NCBI GenBank assembly: GCA_033344915.1
Contig: JAWPML010000001.1
Coordinates: 4,358,263 to 4,422,262 of the forward strand
DNA from: Acidimicrobiales bacterium
GTDB lineage: Bacteria > Actinomycetota > Acidimicrobiia > Acidimicrobiales > Aldehydirespiratoraceae
Length of the DNA stretch: 64,000 bases
Direction: 5' to 3'
The notes below the pieces were generated by a model, which searched no databases, was not told the origin of the DNA, and saw only the letters and a program-made list of their open reading frames with translations. Shown here one piece after another: positions 17,650-26,401 of the stretch. The translations under genes and the position numbers were made by a program. Within the stretch, counting starts at the first letter, position 1, and each line of letters opens with the position of its first letter.

Positions 17650-18147
17650 TCAGGTTGCGTGCGTCATCAGCTCGACCAGCTGGTCGAGCACGGTGCCCCA
17701 GCCGTCGTGAAAGCCCATCTCCTCGTGTTGGGCACGGGAGTCGACGTCGTTGTGGACGGCGACCGCCCGGTAGCGGGTACCGCCCGTCGCGGTCGGCTCG
17801 AGTTCGATGATCGCCGTCATCGCCACGTCGCCGGCGGCGGTCGGTCGGGGCCGGTAGTCGGGGCCGAGCACCGAGGTCCACGAGAGCTTCTCGCCGGGGA
17901 CGATCTCGAGATAGCAACCGGTGTTGTCGAACTCGTCGCCCTCCGGTGAGCGCATCACGGTGCGGAACACGCCGCCCGGCCGGAGATCGACCTCGGCGTC
18001 GGGGGTCTCCCACGGCCGGGGCGTGAAGAACTGCTTGAGGAGCTCGGGTTCGGTCCAGGCTCGCCAGACGAGCTCAGGCGGGACGGCGACCTCCCGCTCG
18101 AGCACGAGGTCGAGTTCGGGGTTGACGGGGTAGGGGGTGAAGCTCAC
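17650..18147 (-). CDS. SRPBCC/AHSA1-family protein
   Basis: This 165-residue START-like protein has the AHSA1 phrases VAVPPELVWRAWTEPELLKQFF and GGVFRTVM, with the C-terminal helix GFHDGWGTVLDQLVELM. I chose the GTG of MSFTPYP, 5 bp after the ArsR stop codon, because upstream codons overlap the ArsR gene. Family members bind hydrophobic ligands in a helix-grip cavity, and in bacteria they often sit in an operon with an ArsR regulator, as here. No enzymatic role can be assigned. Confidence 0.82.
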   Translation of the reverse strand: MSFTPYPVNPELDLVLEREVAVPPELVWRAWTEPELLKQFFTPRPWETPDAEVDLRPGGVFRTVMRSPEGDEFDNTGCYLEIVPGEKLSWTSVLGPDYRPRPTAAGDVAMTAIIELEPTATGGTRYRAVAVHNDVDSRAQHEEMGFHDGWGTVLDQLVELMTHAT

Positions 18148-18152
18148 GTGGG

Positions 18153-18503
18153 TTACTTCTCCTCTTCGTGGAGTCGGATGACCAGCTCGTCGAGTTGGTC
18201 GAGCCGTGTCTCCCACCGGAGGCGGTTGTCGTCGAGCCATTCGGCGACGAACTCCAGTCCCGTGGGGTCCAGGGCGTAGGTGCGGACCCGCCCGTTCTTC
18301 GTCGACGTCACCAAACCGACGTCGGACAGCACGCGCAGGTGTTGGAGAAACGACGGCAGGGCCATGTCGAACTCCTCGGCCAGGCTCGTCGTCGACGTCG
18401 GGCCGGCGGCGAGTCGCTCGATCACGCGGCAGCGGGTCGGGTCGGCGAGGGCCTGGAACACCCGGTGCGGCTCTGATCGATCGTTAGGCACGGACCTAAC
18501 CAT
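18153..18503 (-). CDS. ArsR-family transcriptional regulator
   Basis: This 116-residue winged-helix regulator (VFQALADPTRCRVIERLAAG, then LAEEFDMALPSFLQHLRVLS as recognition region and TKNGRVRTYAL as wing) belongs to the ArsR group that partners SRPBCC proteins. No Cys-rich metal site is visible, so it probably does not sense a metal. One TTAGG-N6-CCTAA palindrome covers codons 2-7 and another lies just upstream. If the first is a true operator, the real start may be the GTG at codon 5. It heads the two-gene ArsR-SRPBCC operon. Confidence 0.85.
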   Translation of the reverse strand: MVRSVPNDRSEPHRVFQALADPTRCRVIERLAAGPTSTTSLAEEFDMALPSFLQHLRVLSDVGLVTSTKNGRVRTYALDPTGLEFVAEWLDDNRLRWETRLDQLDELVIRLHEEEK

Positions 18504-18534
18504 ATGCGGTGATGATGGTTAGGTCAACCCCTAA
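18484..18534. promoter_or_regulatory. Two TTAGG-N6-CCTAA palindromes at the ArsR start
   Basis: Identical arms occur at 18484-18499 and 18519-18534, 35 bp apart start to start. They flank the ATG of the ArsR gene and touch its presumed promoter just after the end of the DHA2 transporter. The shared arms and spacing point to a dimer-bound autoregulatory operator pair. Confidence 0.6.
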
Positions 18535-18537
18535 GTG

Positions 18538-20124
18538 TCAGTCGGCGAGCACCGGCGCGGGCGCCACGGCGTCCGCCCGTCGGGGACCGTTGACGGCGAG
18601 ATGCACGATGGCGACGGCCACGAGGCCGACCCCGATCCACATCGACTGGACCCAGCCGTCGACGAAGGCGTCCTTCGCGGCCTCGATGATCGCGGGACCG
18701 TACTCAGGGGTCGTGCTCGCCACGCCGAAGGCGCTCCCGATGCCCTCGCGGGCCGGTTCGGCGAACTGCTCGGGGATGCCCTCGAGGTGGGGGTCGATGC
18801 TCGATTCGTAGCGGGTGGTGAGGATCGAGCCGAGGAGGGCCACGCCGATCGCACCGCCCAGCTCGCGGGTGGTGTCGTTGAGCGCGGACGCCACGCCCTG
18901 TTTGTCCTCGGGCAGGGTCTCGGTGATCGCCGCCGTCGCCGGGGTCATGGTGAGGCCCATGCCGAGGCCGATGATGAGCAGCCCGGGAAGGATCGACCCG
19001 TAGCCGCCGTCGACCGACGCTCGCAGGGCGAGCGTCATGAGGCCGATCCCGGCGGTCGTCGCACCGAGCAGCATCGCGTTGCGGGTACCGAGTCGATCGG
19101 TGACCTTGGGGGAGAGCACGGCCGAGGTGGGCATCATCACGAAGGCCATCGGGAGGAGGGCGACGGCGGAGCGCAGTGCCGACCAGCCGATCACGGCCTG
19201 CATGAAGGGGAAGAGGACGAGGAAGATGCCGAACATCACGGCGAACAGCGCCATCAACGTCACCGCCCCGCCGGAGAGCGCACGGTTGCGGAAGACCCGG
19301 ACGTCGAGCAGCGGATCGACATGACGGCGTTCCCAAGCGACGAAGGCGATGGATCCGATGATGCCGATGGCGATCGACCCGAGGGTGATCGGCGCGGTCC
19401 AGCCCTGTTCGGGTCCCTCATGGATGCCGAGGACGAGGCCGCCGATGGCGAGCATCGAGAACAGCGAGCCGACCACGTCGAACGGGTGCTCGCTGTGCTC
19501 CACCGAGTTCGGGATGTGACGCACCGTCATGTACGCGGAGTAGAGGACGAGCACGGCGGGGATGGCGAAGAGCCAGCGCCAGGTGAGCACGTCGACCATG
19601 AAGGAGGCGGCAAAGAGCCCGACGAGGCCGCCCGAGCCGGCGACGCCCGCCCACACCCCGATGGCCTGGGCCCGGTCCTCGTCGGCGAAGCTCGAGGTGA
19701 TCACCGACAAGGTGACGGGCATGATCATCGCCGCGCCGACGCCGGCGAGGACGCGAGCGGCGATCATCATGGCCGTGGTGGTCGCCAGGCCGGCGGCGAG
19801 GCTGGCGACGACGAACACGGCGAGGCCCGCGAGGAGCACGTGCTTGCGGCCCCAGCGGTCACCGATGGCGCCGACCGGCATCAGTAGCGCGGCGAGCGCG
19901 ACCGTGTAGCCGTTGATGATCCACAGGATCGCGTTCTGGGACGCGCCCAGGTCGATGGCGAGTTCCTGTTGGGCGACGTTCAGCCCGGAGACGGACGCCA
20001 TGACGGCCATGAGGGCGGTGCAGGTGGCGAGGAGGATGTTGCGCTGGCGGCGCTTGTCGGCCACGACGGCGGGTTCGGGCGTCGCGGGATGAGATGATGG
20101 GGGGATCGAGGTGAGGGTGGTCAT
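18538..20124 (-). CDS. MFS transporter, DHA2 family (EmrB/QacA-like)
   Basis: This 528-residue, 14-helix exporter has motif A (MPVGAIGDRWGRKHVLLAG) between helices 2 and 3 and the antiporter motif C-like segment RVLAGVGAAMIMPVTLSVI. The ATG (MTTLTS) was chosen at the edge of the divergent region; upstream the frame is antisense to the TetR gene. It is divergent from a TetR regulator 51 bp away with a palindrome between them, the classical repressor-efflux arrangement. It probably expels a hydrophobic toxic compound; which one is unknown. Confidence 0.88.
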   Translation of the reverse strand: MTTLTSIPPSSHPATPEPAVVADKRRQRNILLATCTALMAVMASVSGLNVAQQELAIDLGASQNAILWIINGYTVALAALLMPVGAIGDRWGRKHVLLAGLAVFVVASLAAGLATTTAMMIAARVLAGVGAAMIMPVTLSVITSSFADEDRAQAIGVWAGVAGSGGLVGLFAASFMVDVLTWRWLFAIPAVLVLYSAYMTVRHIPNSVEHSEHPFDVVGSLFSMLAIGGLVLGIHEGPEQGWTAPITLGSIAIGIIGSIAFVAWERRHVDPLLDVRVFRNRALSGGAVTLMALFAVMFGIFLVLFPFMQAVIGWSALRSAVALLPMAFVMMPTSAVLSPKVTDRLGTRNAMLLGATTAGIGLMTLALRASVDGGYGSILPGLLIIGLGMGLTMTPATAAITETLPEDKQGVASALNDTTRELGGAIGVALLGSILTTRYESSIDPHLEGIPEQFAEPAREGIGSAFGVASTTPEYGPAIIEAAKDAFVDGWVQSMWIGVGLVAVAIVHLAVNGPRRADAVAPAPVLAD

Positions 20125-20136
20125 AACAGAACGAAA

Positions 20137-20155
20137 CGGTATCGTAGTGTTACCG
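20137..20155. promoter_or_regulatory. Candidate TetR operator
   Basis: CGGTA and TACCG form perfect arms around 9 nt in the 51-bp gap between the DHA2 transporter and its divergent TetR-family gene. The location would block both promoters. The assignment is inferred from symmetry and position. Confidence 0.5.
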
Positions 20156-20175
20156 GACGCGGAAGGGTCATTCGC

Positions 20176-20760
20176 ATGACATCCGACACAGCAGCGGGAA
20201 CCGATCCCCGAGTGGCGCGAAGCCGCGAGAAGCTCCTCGACGCGGCGACCGAGCTGCTCGTCGAGTCCGGGGCTCGCGGCGTCACCGTCGATGCCGTGGC
20301 CGAGCGGTCCGGGGTGGCCAAGTCGACCCTCTACCGACACTGGAGCTCGCGCACCGAGCTGCTCACCGACGTGCTGCGCTCCAACGTCCCGGAGATCGAC
20401 GTGCCCGACCTCGAGCTCGGCTTCCAAGGCGCACTCCGGGCGCTCGTCGCCCAGCTCGCCGGGTCGCTCGCCGATCCGCGCCAGGCCTGCATCCTCCCCG
20501 CGATCTTCGCGCTCCGGCAGCAGATCCCCGAGGTCGGTGAGTTGAGCGAGCGGGATCAGGACGAGAAGACCGAGGCGATCCGGGTCGTGCTCGAACTCGG
20601 GGTCGACGAGGGCGTGATCCCGGCCGGGCTCGACCCGACGCTCGTCGGATACCAGTTGCTGGGGCCCCTCGTGCTCGCCGCGCTCACCGGCAACCAGGTC
20701 GACACCGCCGCGTTGGCCGATCAGCTGGTCGATCGGTTCGTCGGCTCGATGGGGGCGTGA
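20176..20760 (+). CDS. TetR/AcrR-family transcriptional regulator
   Basis: This 194-residue regulator has the TetR helix-turn-helix in residues about 15-62 (ATELLVESGARGVTVDAVAE, then RSGVAKSTLYRHWSSRTELL) and a helical ligand-binding domain. The C-terminal part resembles TetR_C domains of multidrug regulators. It is divergently placed against the DHA2 efflux gene and is the likely repressor of it and of itself via the palindrome at 20137-20155. The inducer is unknown, probably a substrate of the pump. Confidence 0.88.
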   Translation: MTSDTAAGTDPRVARSREKLLDAATELLVESGARGVTVDAVAERSGVAKSTLYRHWSSRTELLTDVLRSNVPEIDVPDLELGFQGALRALVAQLAGSLADPRQACILPAIFALRQQIPEVGELSERDQDEKTEAIRVVLELGVDEGVIPAGLDPTLVGYQLLGPLVLAALTGNQVDTAALADQLVDRFVGSMGA

Positions 20761-20815
20761 TCCTCCGCAGGGCACGGGCCACTCAGAATCGGAGGCCGGC
20801 GGTCGACAGAAGTCC

Positions 20816-23032
20816 ATGGCTCTCCCATCTCCTGTCTCGCCCGCGCCGTCCCGCCGTCGTTGCATCACGGGCCGGCTGGCCGTGCTCGCCGTCGCGGCGG
20901 TGTTCGCGCTGGCCGCCTCGGCGGTGGGTGCGGCGCCCGCCGGGCCGTCGCTCGACACCACGTTCTCGGACGACGGACTGCTCGCGTTCGGAAGCCAGTC
21001 CGACGGTGCGGACTCGGTCAAGCCGGTCGGTGTCGTGGTTCTCGACGACGGCAGCCTCGCCACCGTCGAGCACAGCAGCTCGGGGATGATCCGGCTGCGC
21101 CGCGTGTCGACGACCGGTGTGGTGCAAGACACGACCGAGTTCGAGATGATCGACGGGGTCGACGGTGACGAGTGGTCGCTGCCGTTGGCCGTCGGCCTGC
21201 ACCCCGACGGTGACGTGCTGGTCAGCGGCGTGGAGAGCGACAGCGGGTATCACGGCGTTGTCGCGAAGATCGATCCGGACGACGGCAGCTTCGACACCGG
21301 CTTCGGTGGCAACGGCGTGGCTCGGCTTCCGGTCGGTCATTGGGCGTGGTCCGTGGCGGCCGCGTCCGACGGGACCGTCTACGTGGGTGGCGGTGACGGC
21401 ACGAACGCCTTCGTCACGGCCCTCGACTCTTCAGGCTCGGTGGTGACCGGTTTCGACGGTGACGGCACGGTCGTTCTGAGCCACGATGCCGACCTCCAGA
21501 CGAGCGGAACCCTCGACCTCGTGGTCGACGCCGACGACAACGTGTGGGCGTGCGGGACGTCCTTTCTCGGTGCCGCGCGTGGCGGCTTCGTCGACGTGAT
21601 CGACCCGTCCGGCGCGCCGGTCGAGTCGTTCTCGGGCGGTGGGTCGTTCACGTCGACCGCGATGATCCGGGCCTGCGCGCTCGACGCCGGGTCCCACCTC
21701 TGGGTCGGCGGCGGAAGTGCGACGGTCACTGGAATCCCACTGGGTGGCGATGCCGCGGTCGTGGGGCGGATTGCATTGGATGGCACGCTCGACACGTCGA
21801 TCGGCACCGCTGGGTGGGTCACGGTTGCCGACGTCGACACCGTCGATGCGGTGCACGACCTCGCGGTGCGGCGCGACGGTGGCGCTGTCGCGGTGGCCCT
21901 CGCCCACAGCAATGATGATTTCATCGGTGCCGACGGCACCGTCACCCTGAGCCACGTCGGTCCCGAGGGTGGCGTTGGCTCCGTGTCCTGGTCCCAGGAC
22001 ATCGGGTACTCCACGGCCGATGTCGTCGGCCTCGCGTCCGCTCCTGGTGGTCGGGTCCACGCGATGACGAACGTGTTCGACAACTGGATCTACGGCCAGC
22101 TGCGGACCTACCTGATCCCCGACGATCCGGGCGCGCCGACCGGACTGGGGGCCACGGCCGGTGTGGAGTCGGTGGACCTCACCTGGACCGCTCCGGACGA
22201 CCTCGGCGGATCCGCGCTCACGGGGTGGGTCCTCGAGCAACGCACCGGAAGCGATCCGTGGACCGCTGCGACCGACACCGACGGTGATTCGGTCGACACC
22301 GCCGCCACGGTGACCGGACTCACGGCCGACGCGGAGGTCGAGTTCCGCGTCGCGGCCGTGACGAGCCACGGCACCGGCGACGCATCGGCCACCGCGACGG
22401 CGACGCCGACGGCCCCGGAGCCGGAGCCCGAGCCCGAACCGGATCCGGAACCGAGCTGCGCCCGGGCGCTCGCCGGCGGCACGATCGGATGCTGGAACGA
22501 CGACGCGGCCGAGCATCCGTTCGGTGATGTGGTGTCGGGTTGGCAGCGGGTGCCGGTGGGGTGGATGTTCGCGAACGGGATCACGACGGGGACGTCGGCG
22601 TCGACGTATTCGCCCGATGACCCGGTGACCCGCGGCCAGTTGGCGGTGCTGTTGTGGCGTCTGGTCGGTGAGCCCGCGGTGGACTCGTCGCATCCGTTCG
22701 GTGATGTGGTGTCGGGTTGGCAGCAGGTGCCGGTGGCGTGGATGTTCGCGAACGGGATCACGACGGGGACGTCGGCGTCGACGTATTCGCCCGACGACCC
22801 GGTGACCCGCGGCCAGTTGGCAGCGCTGTTGTGGCGTCTGGTCGGTGAGCCCGCGGTGGACTCGTCGCATCCGTTCGGTGATGTGGTGTCGGGTTGGCAG
22901 CAGGTGCCGGTGGCGTGGATGTTCGCGAACGGGATCACGACGGGGACGTCGGCGTCGACGTATTCGCCCGATGACCCGGTGACCCGCGGCCAGGTCGCCG
23001 CCTTCCTGCACCGATTCGCGCAGATGCTCTGA
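20816..23032 (+). CDS. Secreted surface protein: delta-60-type repeats, FN3 domain, three SLH repeats
   Basis: This 738-residue exported protein has a signal peptide (basic RRRC region, hydrophobic LAVLAVAAVFALAAS, cleavage near AVGAAPA). Residues about 45-430 contain several delta-60-like units (LDTTFSDDGLL, FDTGFGGNGVARL and LDTSIGTAGW) expected to form a beta-propeller. An FN3 domain follows (about 437-535), then an acidic proline linker (EPEPEPEPDPEP). The last 173 residues are three SLH-like repeats of 59 residues (FGDVVSGWQ, WMFANGITTGT and YSPDDPVTRGQ) that would anchor it to the cell wall. The repeats are about 97% identical in DNA, indicating recent duplication. Ligand or function is unknown. 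Confidence 0.82.
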   Translation: MALPSPVSPAPSRRRCITGRLAVLAVAAVFALAASAVGAAPAGPSLDTTFSDDGLLAFGSQSDGADSVKPVGVVVLDDGSLATVEHSSSGMIRLRRVSTTGVVQDTTEFEMIDGVDGDEWSLPLAVGLHPDGDVLVSGVESDSGYHGVVAKIDPDDGSFDTGFGGNGVARLPVGHWAWSVAAASDGTVYVGGGDGTNAFVTALDSSGSVVTGFDGDGTVVLSHDADLQTSGTLDLVVDADDNVWACGTSFLGAARGGFVDVIDPSGAPVESFSGGGSFTSTAMIRACALDAGSHLWVGGGSATVTGIPLGGDAAVVGRIALDGTLDTSIGTAGWVTVADVDTVDAVHDLAVRRDGGAVAVALAHSNDDFIGADGTVTLSHVGPEGGVGSVSWSQDIGYSTADVVGLASAPGGRVHAMTNVFDNWIYGQLRTYLIPDDPGAPTGLGATAGVESVDLTWTAPDDLGGSALTGWVLEQRTGSDPWTAATDTDGDSVDTAATVTGLTADAEVEFRVAAVTSHGTGDASATATATPTAPEPEPEPEPDPEPSCARALAGGTIGCWNDDAAEHPFGDVVSGWQRVPVGWMFANGITTGTSASTYSPDDPVTRGQLAVLLWRLVGEPAVDSSHPFGDVVSGWQQVPVAWMFANGITTGTSASTYSPDDPVTRGQLAALLWRLVGEPAVDSSHPFGDVVSGWQQVPVAWMFANGITTGTSASTYSPDDPVTRGQVAAFLHRFAQML
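22514..23015 (+). repeat. Three tandem 177-bp SLH-coding repeats
   Basis: Units start at 22514, 22691 and 22868 with an exact 177-bp period. Units 1 and 2 differ at only about 5 positions; unit 3 matches for about 130 bp and then diverges at its 3' end (GQVAAFLHRF). They encode the wall-anchoring part of the surface protein. Near-identity at synonymous positions suggests recent amplification or gene conversion. Confidence 0.9.
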
Positions 23033-23954
23033 CCCGAGCCGGCACCGGCTGCCAGCCGGGGCGGCGGAAGATGTGGCCGAGCTTGTTGCGCCAGCCCCTG
23101 GCCCGCACGACGTCGCGGGCGATGTCGGCCATCTCGTGGTAGCCGATCCGGATCGGGTTGAACGTCTTGATGTTCTTCGTCAGCCCGTACTTCACCCGAC
23201 GGAGCTCCGGCTCGAAGGTGCCGAAGAGCTTGTCCCACGTGATCAGGATGCCGGCGTAGTTCCGGTCGAGGTACTGCGGGTTGGCGCCGTGGTGGACGCG
23301 ATGGTGCGACGGCGTGTTGAGCACCGACTCGCTCACGGGGTCCAGCCGGTCGATCGCCTCGGTGTGGATCCAGTACTGGTACAGCAGGTTGAGCTGGCCG
23401 GCCCGGGCGGTGCGATGCAGCGGCACCCCGAGCAGCGGCATCGGCAGGAAGACCCAGGACGTGAGATAGCCGGACCACGGCTGACGCAGCGCGGTCGAGA
23501 GGTTGTAGTGCTCGCTCGAGTGATGGGTGACATGGTTCGCCCAGAGGATGCGGCTCTCGTGCTGCCAGCGATGGCTCCAGTAGTAGAGGAAGTCCCACAG
23601 CACCATCGCGGTGATCCAGCCGGCGACCGGGCGGGTGCCGAGCTTGGCGATGCGGTGTTTGTAGAGGAACCGGTGGAGGCGGCCGTAGATCCCCGCGTAG
23701 GCGATGTTCACCGCCACGTTGCCGACGAGCATCGTGAGGCTCGCGGCGGTGTCGCGGCGTTCGTAGCCGACCGGCACGAGCTCGTCGCCCGGGAGTGAGG
23801 GATCGGCGAGCTCCTCCTTGGTCCAGCCGTCCAGATCGCCCATCTCCCGTTGTGGTCGATCCCGCAGGACCTTCGCCTCCCACAGCATCGTCGCGATGAA
23901 GACGGGCCCCGAGACGAGGTCGACCTTGTCGAGCGGGATGTTCGGGCGCTTCAT
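22935..23954 (-). CDS. Sterol desaturase/fatty acid hydroxylase family protein
   Basis: This 339-residue membrane diiron protein shows the three histidine clusters of the family: HRWQHE, HVTHHSSEHYN and HHRVHHG, plus hydrophobic segments. Members hydroxylate or desaturate sterols, fatty acids or carotenoids with O2. I chose the ATG of MKRPNIPLD; a start 7 codons upstream is possible. The last roughly 35 codons run antisense through the third SLH repeat of the convergent gene (98-bp overlap) and encode a low-complexity tail, so the conserved protein effectively ends near GWQPVPA. The tail appears to be a read-through extension. Confidence 0.82.
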   Translation of the reverse strand: MKRPNIPLDKVDLVSGPVFIATMLWEAKVLRDRPQREMGDLDGWTKEELADPSLPGDELVPVGYERRDTAASLTMLVGNVAVNIAYAGIYGRLHRFLYKHRIAKLGTRPVAGWITAMVLWDFLYYWSHRWQHESRILWANHVTHHSSEHYNLSTALRQPWSGYLTSWVFLPMPLLGVPLHRTARAGQLNLLYQYWIHTEAIDRLDPVSESVLNTPSHHRVHHGANPQYLDRNYAGILITWDKLFGTFEPELRRVKYGLTKNIKTFNPIRIGYHEMADIARDVVRARGWRNKLGHIFRRPGWQPVPARVRASARIGAGRRRPGRGSPGHRANTSTPTSPS

Positions 23955-24008
23955 CGGACCAGTGTGGTCCCCCATCGGGGCACTGTCGACGTGGGCAGCC
24001 CTACGCTG

Positions 24009-25487
24009 ATGACGATGCGGCTCCTCGACCGACTGACCCGCCGCGGCGCGGCCGTCGTCGACCCGCTGGTCGCGGACCTCCGGGCAGCGCTCGCGCCCGA
24101 GCGGGTGCGCATGGACGGAGCCGAGCGGGCGCTCATGGCCAAGGACGCGTCGGTGTTCGGCGGCGGCGTCGCCGGACCGACGTGCTTCCCGACGAGCACC
24201 GCCGAGGTGCAGGCCATCATGCGGGTGGCGGCCCGTCACGACTCACCGATCGTTCCCCGCGGCGCCGGTACCGGGCTGGCGGGTGGCGCCATCCCGCTCG
24301 GCGCCCCGGTGGTCGTCTCCCTGCAGAAGATGAACCGCATCCTCGAGATCGACGAAGCGAACCGGATCGCGTGGGTCGAGCCCGGCCTCATCAATCTCGA
24401 TCTGTCCCGCCATCTGCACCCCCACGGGTGGCACTTCGCGCCCGACCCGTCGAGCCAGTCGGTCTGCACGCTGGGCGGCAACGTCGCCAACAATTCGGGC
24501 GGTCCGCACTGTCTGGCCTATGGCGTCACCGATGCCCACATCGTCGCGCTCGAGGTCGTCCTGCCGGACGGCGAGGCGGTCATGCTCGGCGGGCTCGACG
24601 CGGAGCCGGCCGGACTCGACCTGCGGGGTGCCTTCGTCGGGGGCGAGGGCACCCTCGGCATCACGACCCGGATCGCGGTGCGGCTGACGCGCAACCCGCC
24701 CGCCGTGCGCACCCTGCTGCTCTCGTTCTCCTCGGTTCGCGCCGCAGCCCAGACGGTCAGCGACATCATCGCTGCGGGGATCGTGCCGGCTGCCCTCGAG
24801 GTCATGGACCAGCGCATCACCGTGGCCGTCGAGAACTTCGTTTCTGCCGGCTACCCGACCGACGCCGCGGCCGTGCTACTCGCCGAGATCGAGGGCTTGG
24901 AGGCGGGCGTCGACATCGACGCAGCCCGTATCGACGAGATCGGCCGGGCGAACGGGGCCACCGACGTGCGGCGGGCCGGCTCCGATGCGGAGCGCGAGCT
25001 GCTCTGGAAGGGGCGGAAGACCGCCTTCGGCGCCATCGCCCAGCTCGCGCCCGACTACTACCTCCACGACACGGTCGTGCCCCGCTCCGCGCTGGCCGAC
25101 GTGCTCGAAGAGGTCTACGAGATCGCGGACCGCCACGACGTCGTGGTCATGAACGTCTTCCACGCCGGTGACGGCAACCTCCATCCGCTCCTGCTGTTCG
25201 ACGCCCGCGAGGAAGGCACGCTCGAGCGGGTCCACGCCGCGGGAGCCGAGATCCTGCGGGCCTCGTTGGCGGCGGGCGGGGTGCTGTCGGGTGAGCACGG
25301 CATCGGTGTCGAGAAGCAGCGGTTCATGGGCGAGCTGTTCAGCGACGCCGACCTCGAACACCAGAACCGGCTCCGGCGCGCCTTCGATCCCCTGTGTCGG
25401 GCCAACCCCGGCAAGGTGCTGCCCGAGGGGCATTCGTGCGCCGACATCCAGCAACTGCGCGCCGTCCCGACCGGGGTGTGGGGATGA
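24009..25487 (+). CDS. glcD: Glycolate oxidase FAD subunit GlcD
   Basis: This 492-residue FAD-linked oxidase has the VAO-type FAD loop PIVPRGAGTGLAGGAIP (about 80-96), GGNVANNSGGPHC, and the C-terminal GDGNLHPLLLFD and SGEHGIGVEKQRFM motifs typical of GlcD and D-lactate dehydrogenases. It oxidises glycolate (or another 2-hydroxy acid) to the 2-oxo acid, passing electrons through GlcE and GlcF to the respiratory chain. It overlaps glcE by 4 bp (ATGA). The ordered glcD-glcE-glcF trio makes glycolate the best guess, with D-lactate as an alternative. Confidence 0.88.
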   Translation: MTMRLLDRLTRRGAAVVDPLVADLRAALAPERVRMDGAERALMAKDASVFGGGVAGPTCFPTSTAEVQAIMRVAARHDSPIVPRGAGTGLAGGAIPLGAPVVVSLQKMNRILEIDEANRIAWVEPGLINLDLSRHLHPHGWHFAPDPSSQSVCTLGGNVANNSGGPHCLAYGVTDAHIVALEVVLPDGEAVMLGGLDAEPAGLDLRGAFVGGEGTLGITTRIAVRLTRNPPAVRTLLLSFSSVRAAAQTVSDIIAAGIVPAALEVMDQRITVAVENFVSAGYPTDAAAVLLAEIEGLEAGVDIDAARIDEIGRANGATDVRRAGSDAERELLWKGRKTAFGAIAQLAPDYYLHDTVVPRSALADVLEEVYEIADRHDVVVMNVFHAGDGNLHPLLLFDAREEGTLERVHAAGAEILRASLAAGGVLSGEHGIGVEKQRFMGELFSDADLEHQNRLRRAFDPLCRANPGKVLPEGHSCADIQQLRAVPTGVWG

Positions 25488-26401
25488 CCGCCTCCCTCGC
25501 CGTCACCGATCCGGTGCTCCATGACTTCGCCGAGGACGTCGGCGCGGCCGACCCGGTGGCGGTGGCCGGCGGACGCACCCGCTGGGCCGTCGGCGGCGCC
25601 CTCGCCGACGACGCCCGGATCCTCGCCGCGCCCACCGGCATCGTGGCCTACGCCGCCCCGGAGATGACGGTGCAGGTCCGGGCGGGGACGACGGTCGCCG
25701 AACTCGACGCCGCCCTCGCTTCCCACGGCCAGCGGACCGCGTTGCCGGACCGGGGTGGCACGGTCGGCGGGGCGATCGCCGTGGGCGAGAACGCCGTCGA
25801 GACGCTCGGGCGGGGTCGGCTGCGCGACGCCGTTCTCCAGGTCCGCTATGTCAGCGCCGAGGGAGAGCTCGTCACCGGGGGTGGGCCGGTCGTGAAGAAC
25901 GTCACCGGCTACAACCTGCCGAAACTGATGACCGGCTCGCTCGGCACGCTCGGTCTGATCGCCGAGGTGATCCTGCGGACCAACCCGATCCCGGCCGCGC
26001 GACAGTGGCTCGTGGCGTCGGAGGTTGATCCGATGGCGGTCGCCGACGCGGTCCACGCGCCGGGCGCGGTCCTGTTCGACGGCACCTCCACCTGGGTGCT
26101 GCTCGAAGGCCATGCACCGGATCTCGCCGCGGAGACCGCCGCGCTGGGCTCGGTCGGTTCGTTCGCCGAGGCCGACGGCCCGCCGACGCTGCCGCCGCAT
26201 CGCTGGTCGCTGACGCCGGCGGCGGCCGCGGCGTTCCCTGACGGTCGCTTCGTCGCGTCGATCGGCGTGGGCACCGTGTGGGCCGACACGCCGCAACCGG
26301 CCCGGCCGGCCGATACCGGAGCGGCGGCGATCGCCGCACGGATGAAGCACAACTTCGATCCGACCGGGCGCCTCAACCCCGGCCGGCAAGCAGGGGCGTG
26401 A
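25484..26401 (+). CDS. glcE: Glycolate oxidase subunit GlcE (FAD-binding)
   Basis: This 305-residue protein is a shortened VAO-fold subunit. It keeps the FAD region (PEMTVQVRAGTTVAELDAAL, GGTVGGAIAVGEN and VKNVTGYNLPKLMTGSLGTL) and ends with the short MKHNFDPTGRLNPGR seen in GlcE and GlcD proteins. The start ATG overlaps the glcD stop and the stop shares a base with the glcF ATG. It forms part of the membrane-associated GlcDEF complex. The length is close to usual GlcE proteins (about 350). Confidence 0.85.
   Translation: MTASLAVTDPVLHDFAEDVGAADPVAVAGGRTRWAVGGALADDARILAAPTGIVAYAAPEMTVQVRAGTTVAELDAALASHGQRTALPDRGGTVGGAIAVGENAVETLGRGRLRDAVLQVRYVSAEGELVTGGGPVVKNVTGYNLPKLMTGSLGTLGLIAEVILRTNPIPAARQWLVASEVDPMAVADAVHAPGAVLFDGTSTWVLLEGHAPDLAAETAALGSVGSFAEADGPPTLPPHRWSLTPAAAAAFPDGRFVASIGVGTVWADTPQPARPADTGAAAIAARMKHNFDPTGRLNPGRQAGA

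Noticed and set aside
18535-19887. Plus-strand frame of 450 codons
   Set aside because: Antisense to the DHA2 transporter, His/Asp/Arg-rich low-complexity translation.
22514-23015. Tandem repeats as CRISPR or satellite
   Set aside because: The units are in frame and encode SLH-like domains of a surface protein.
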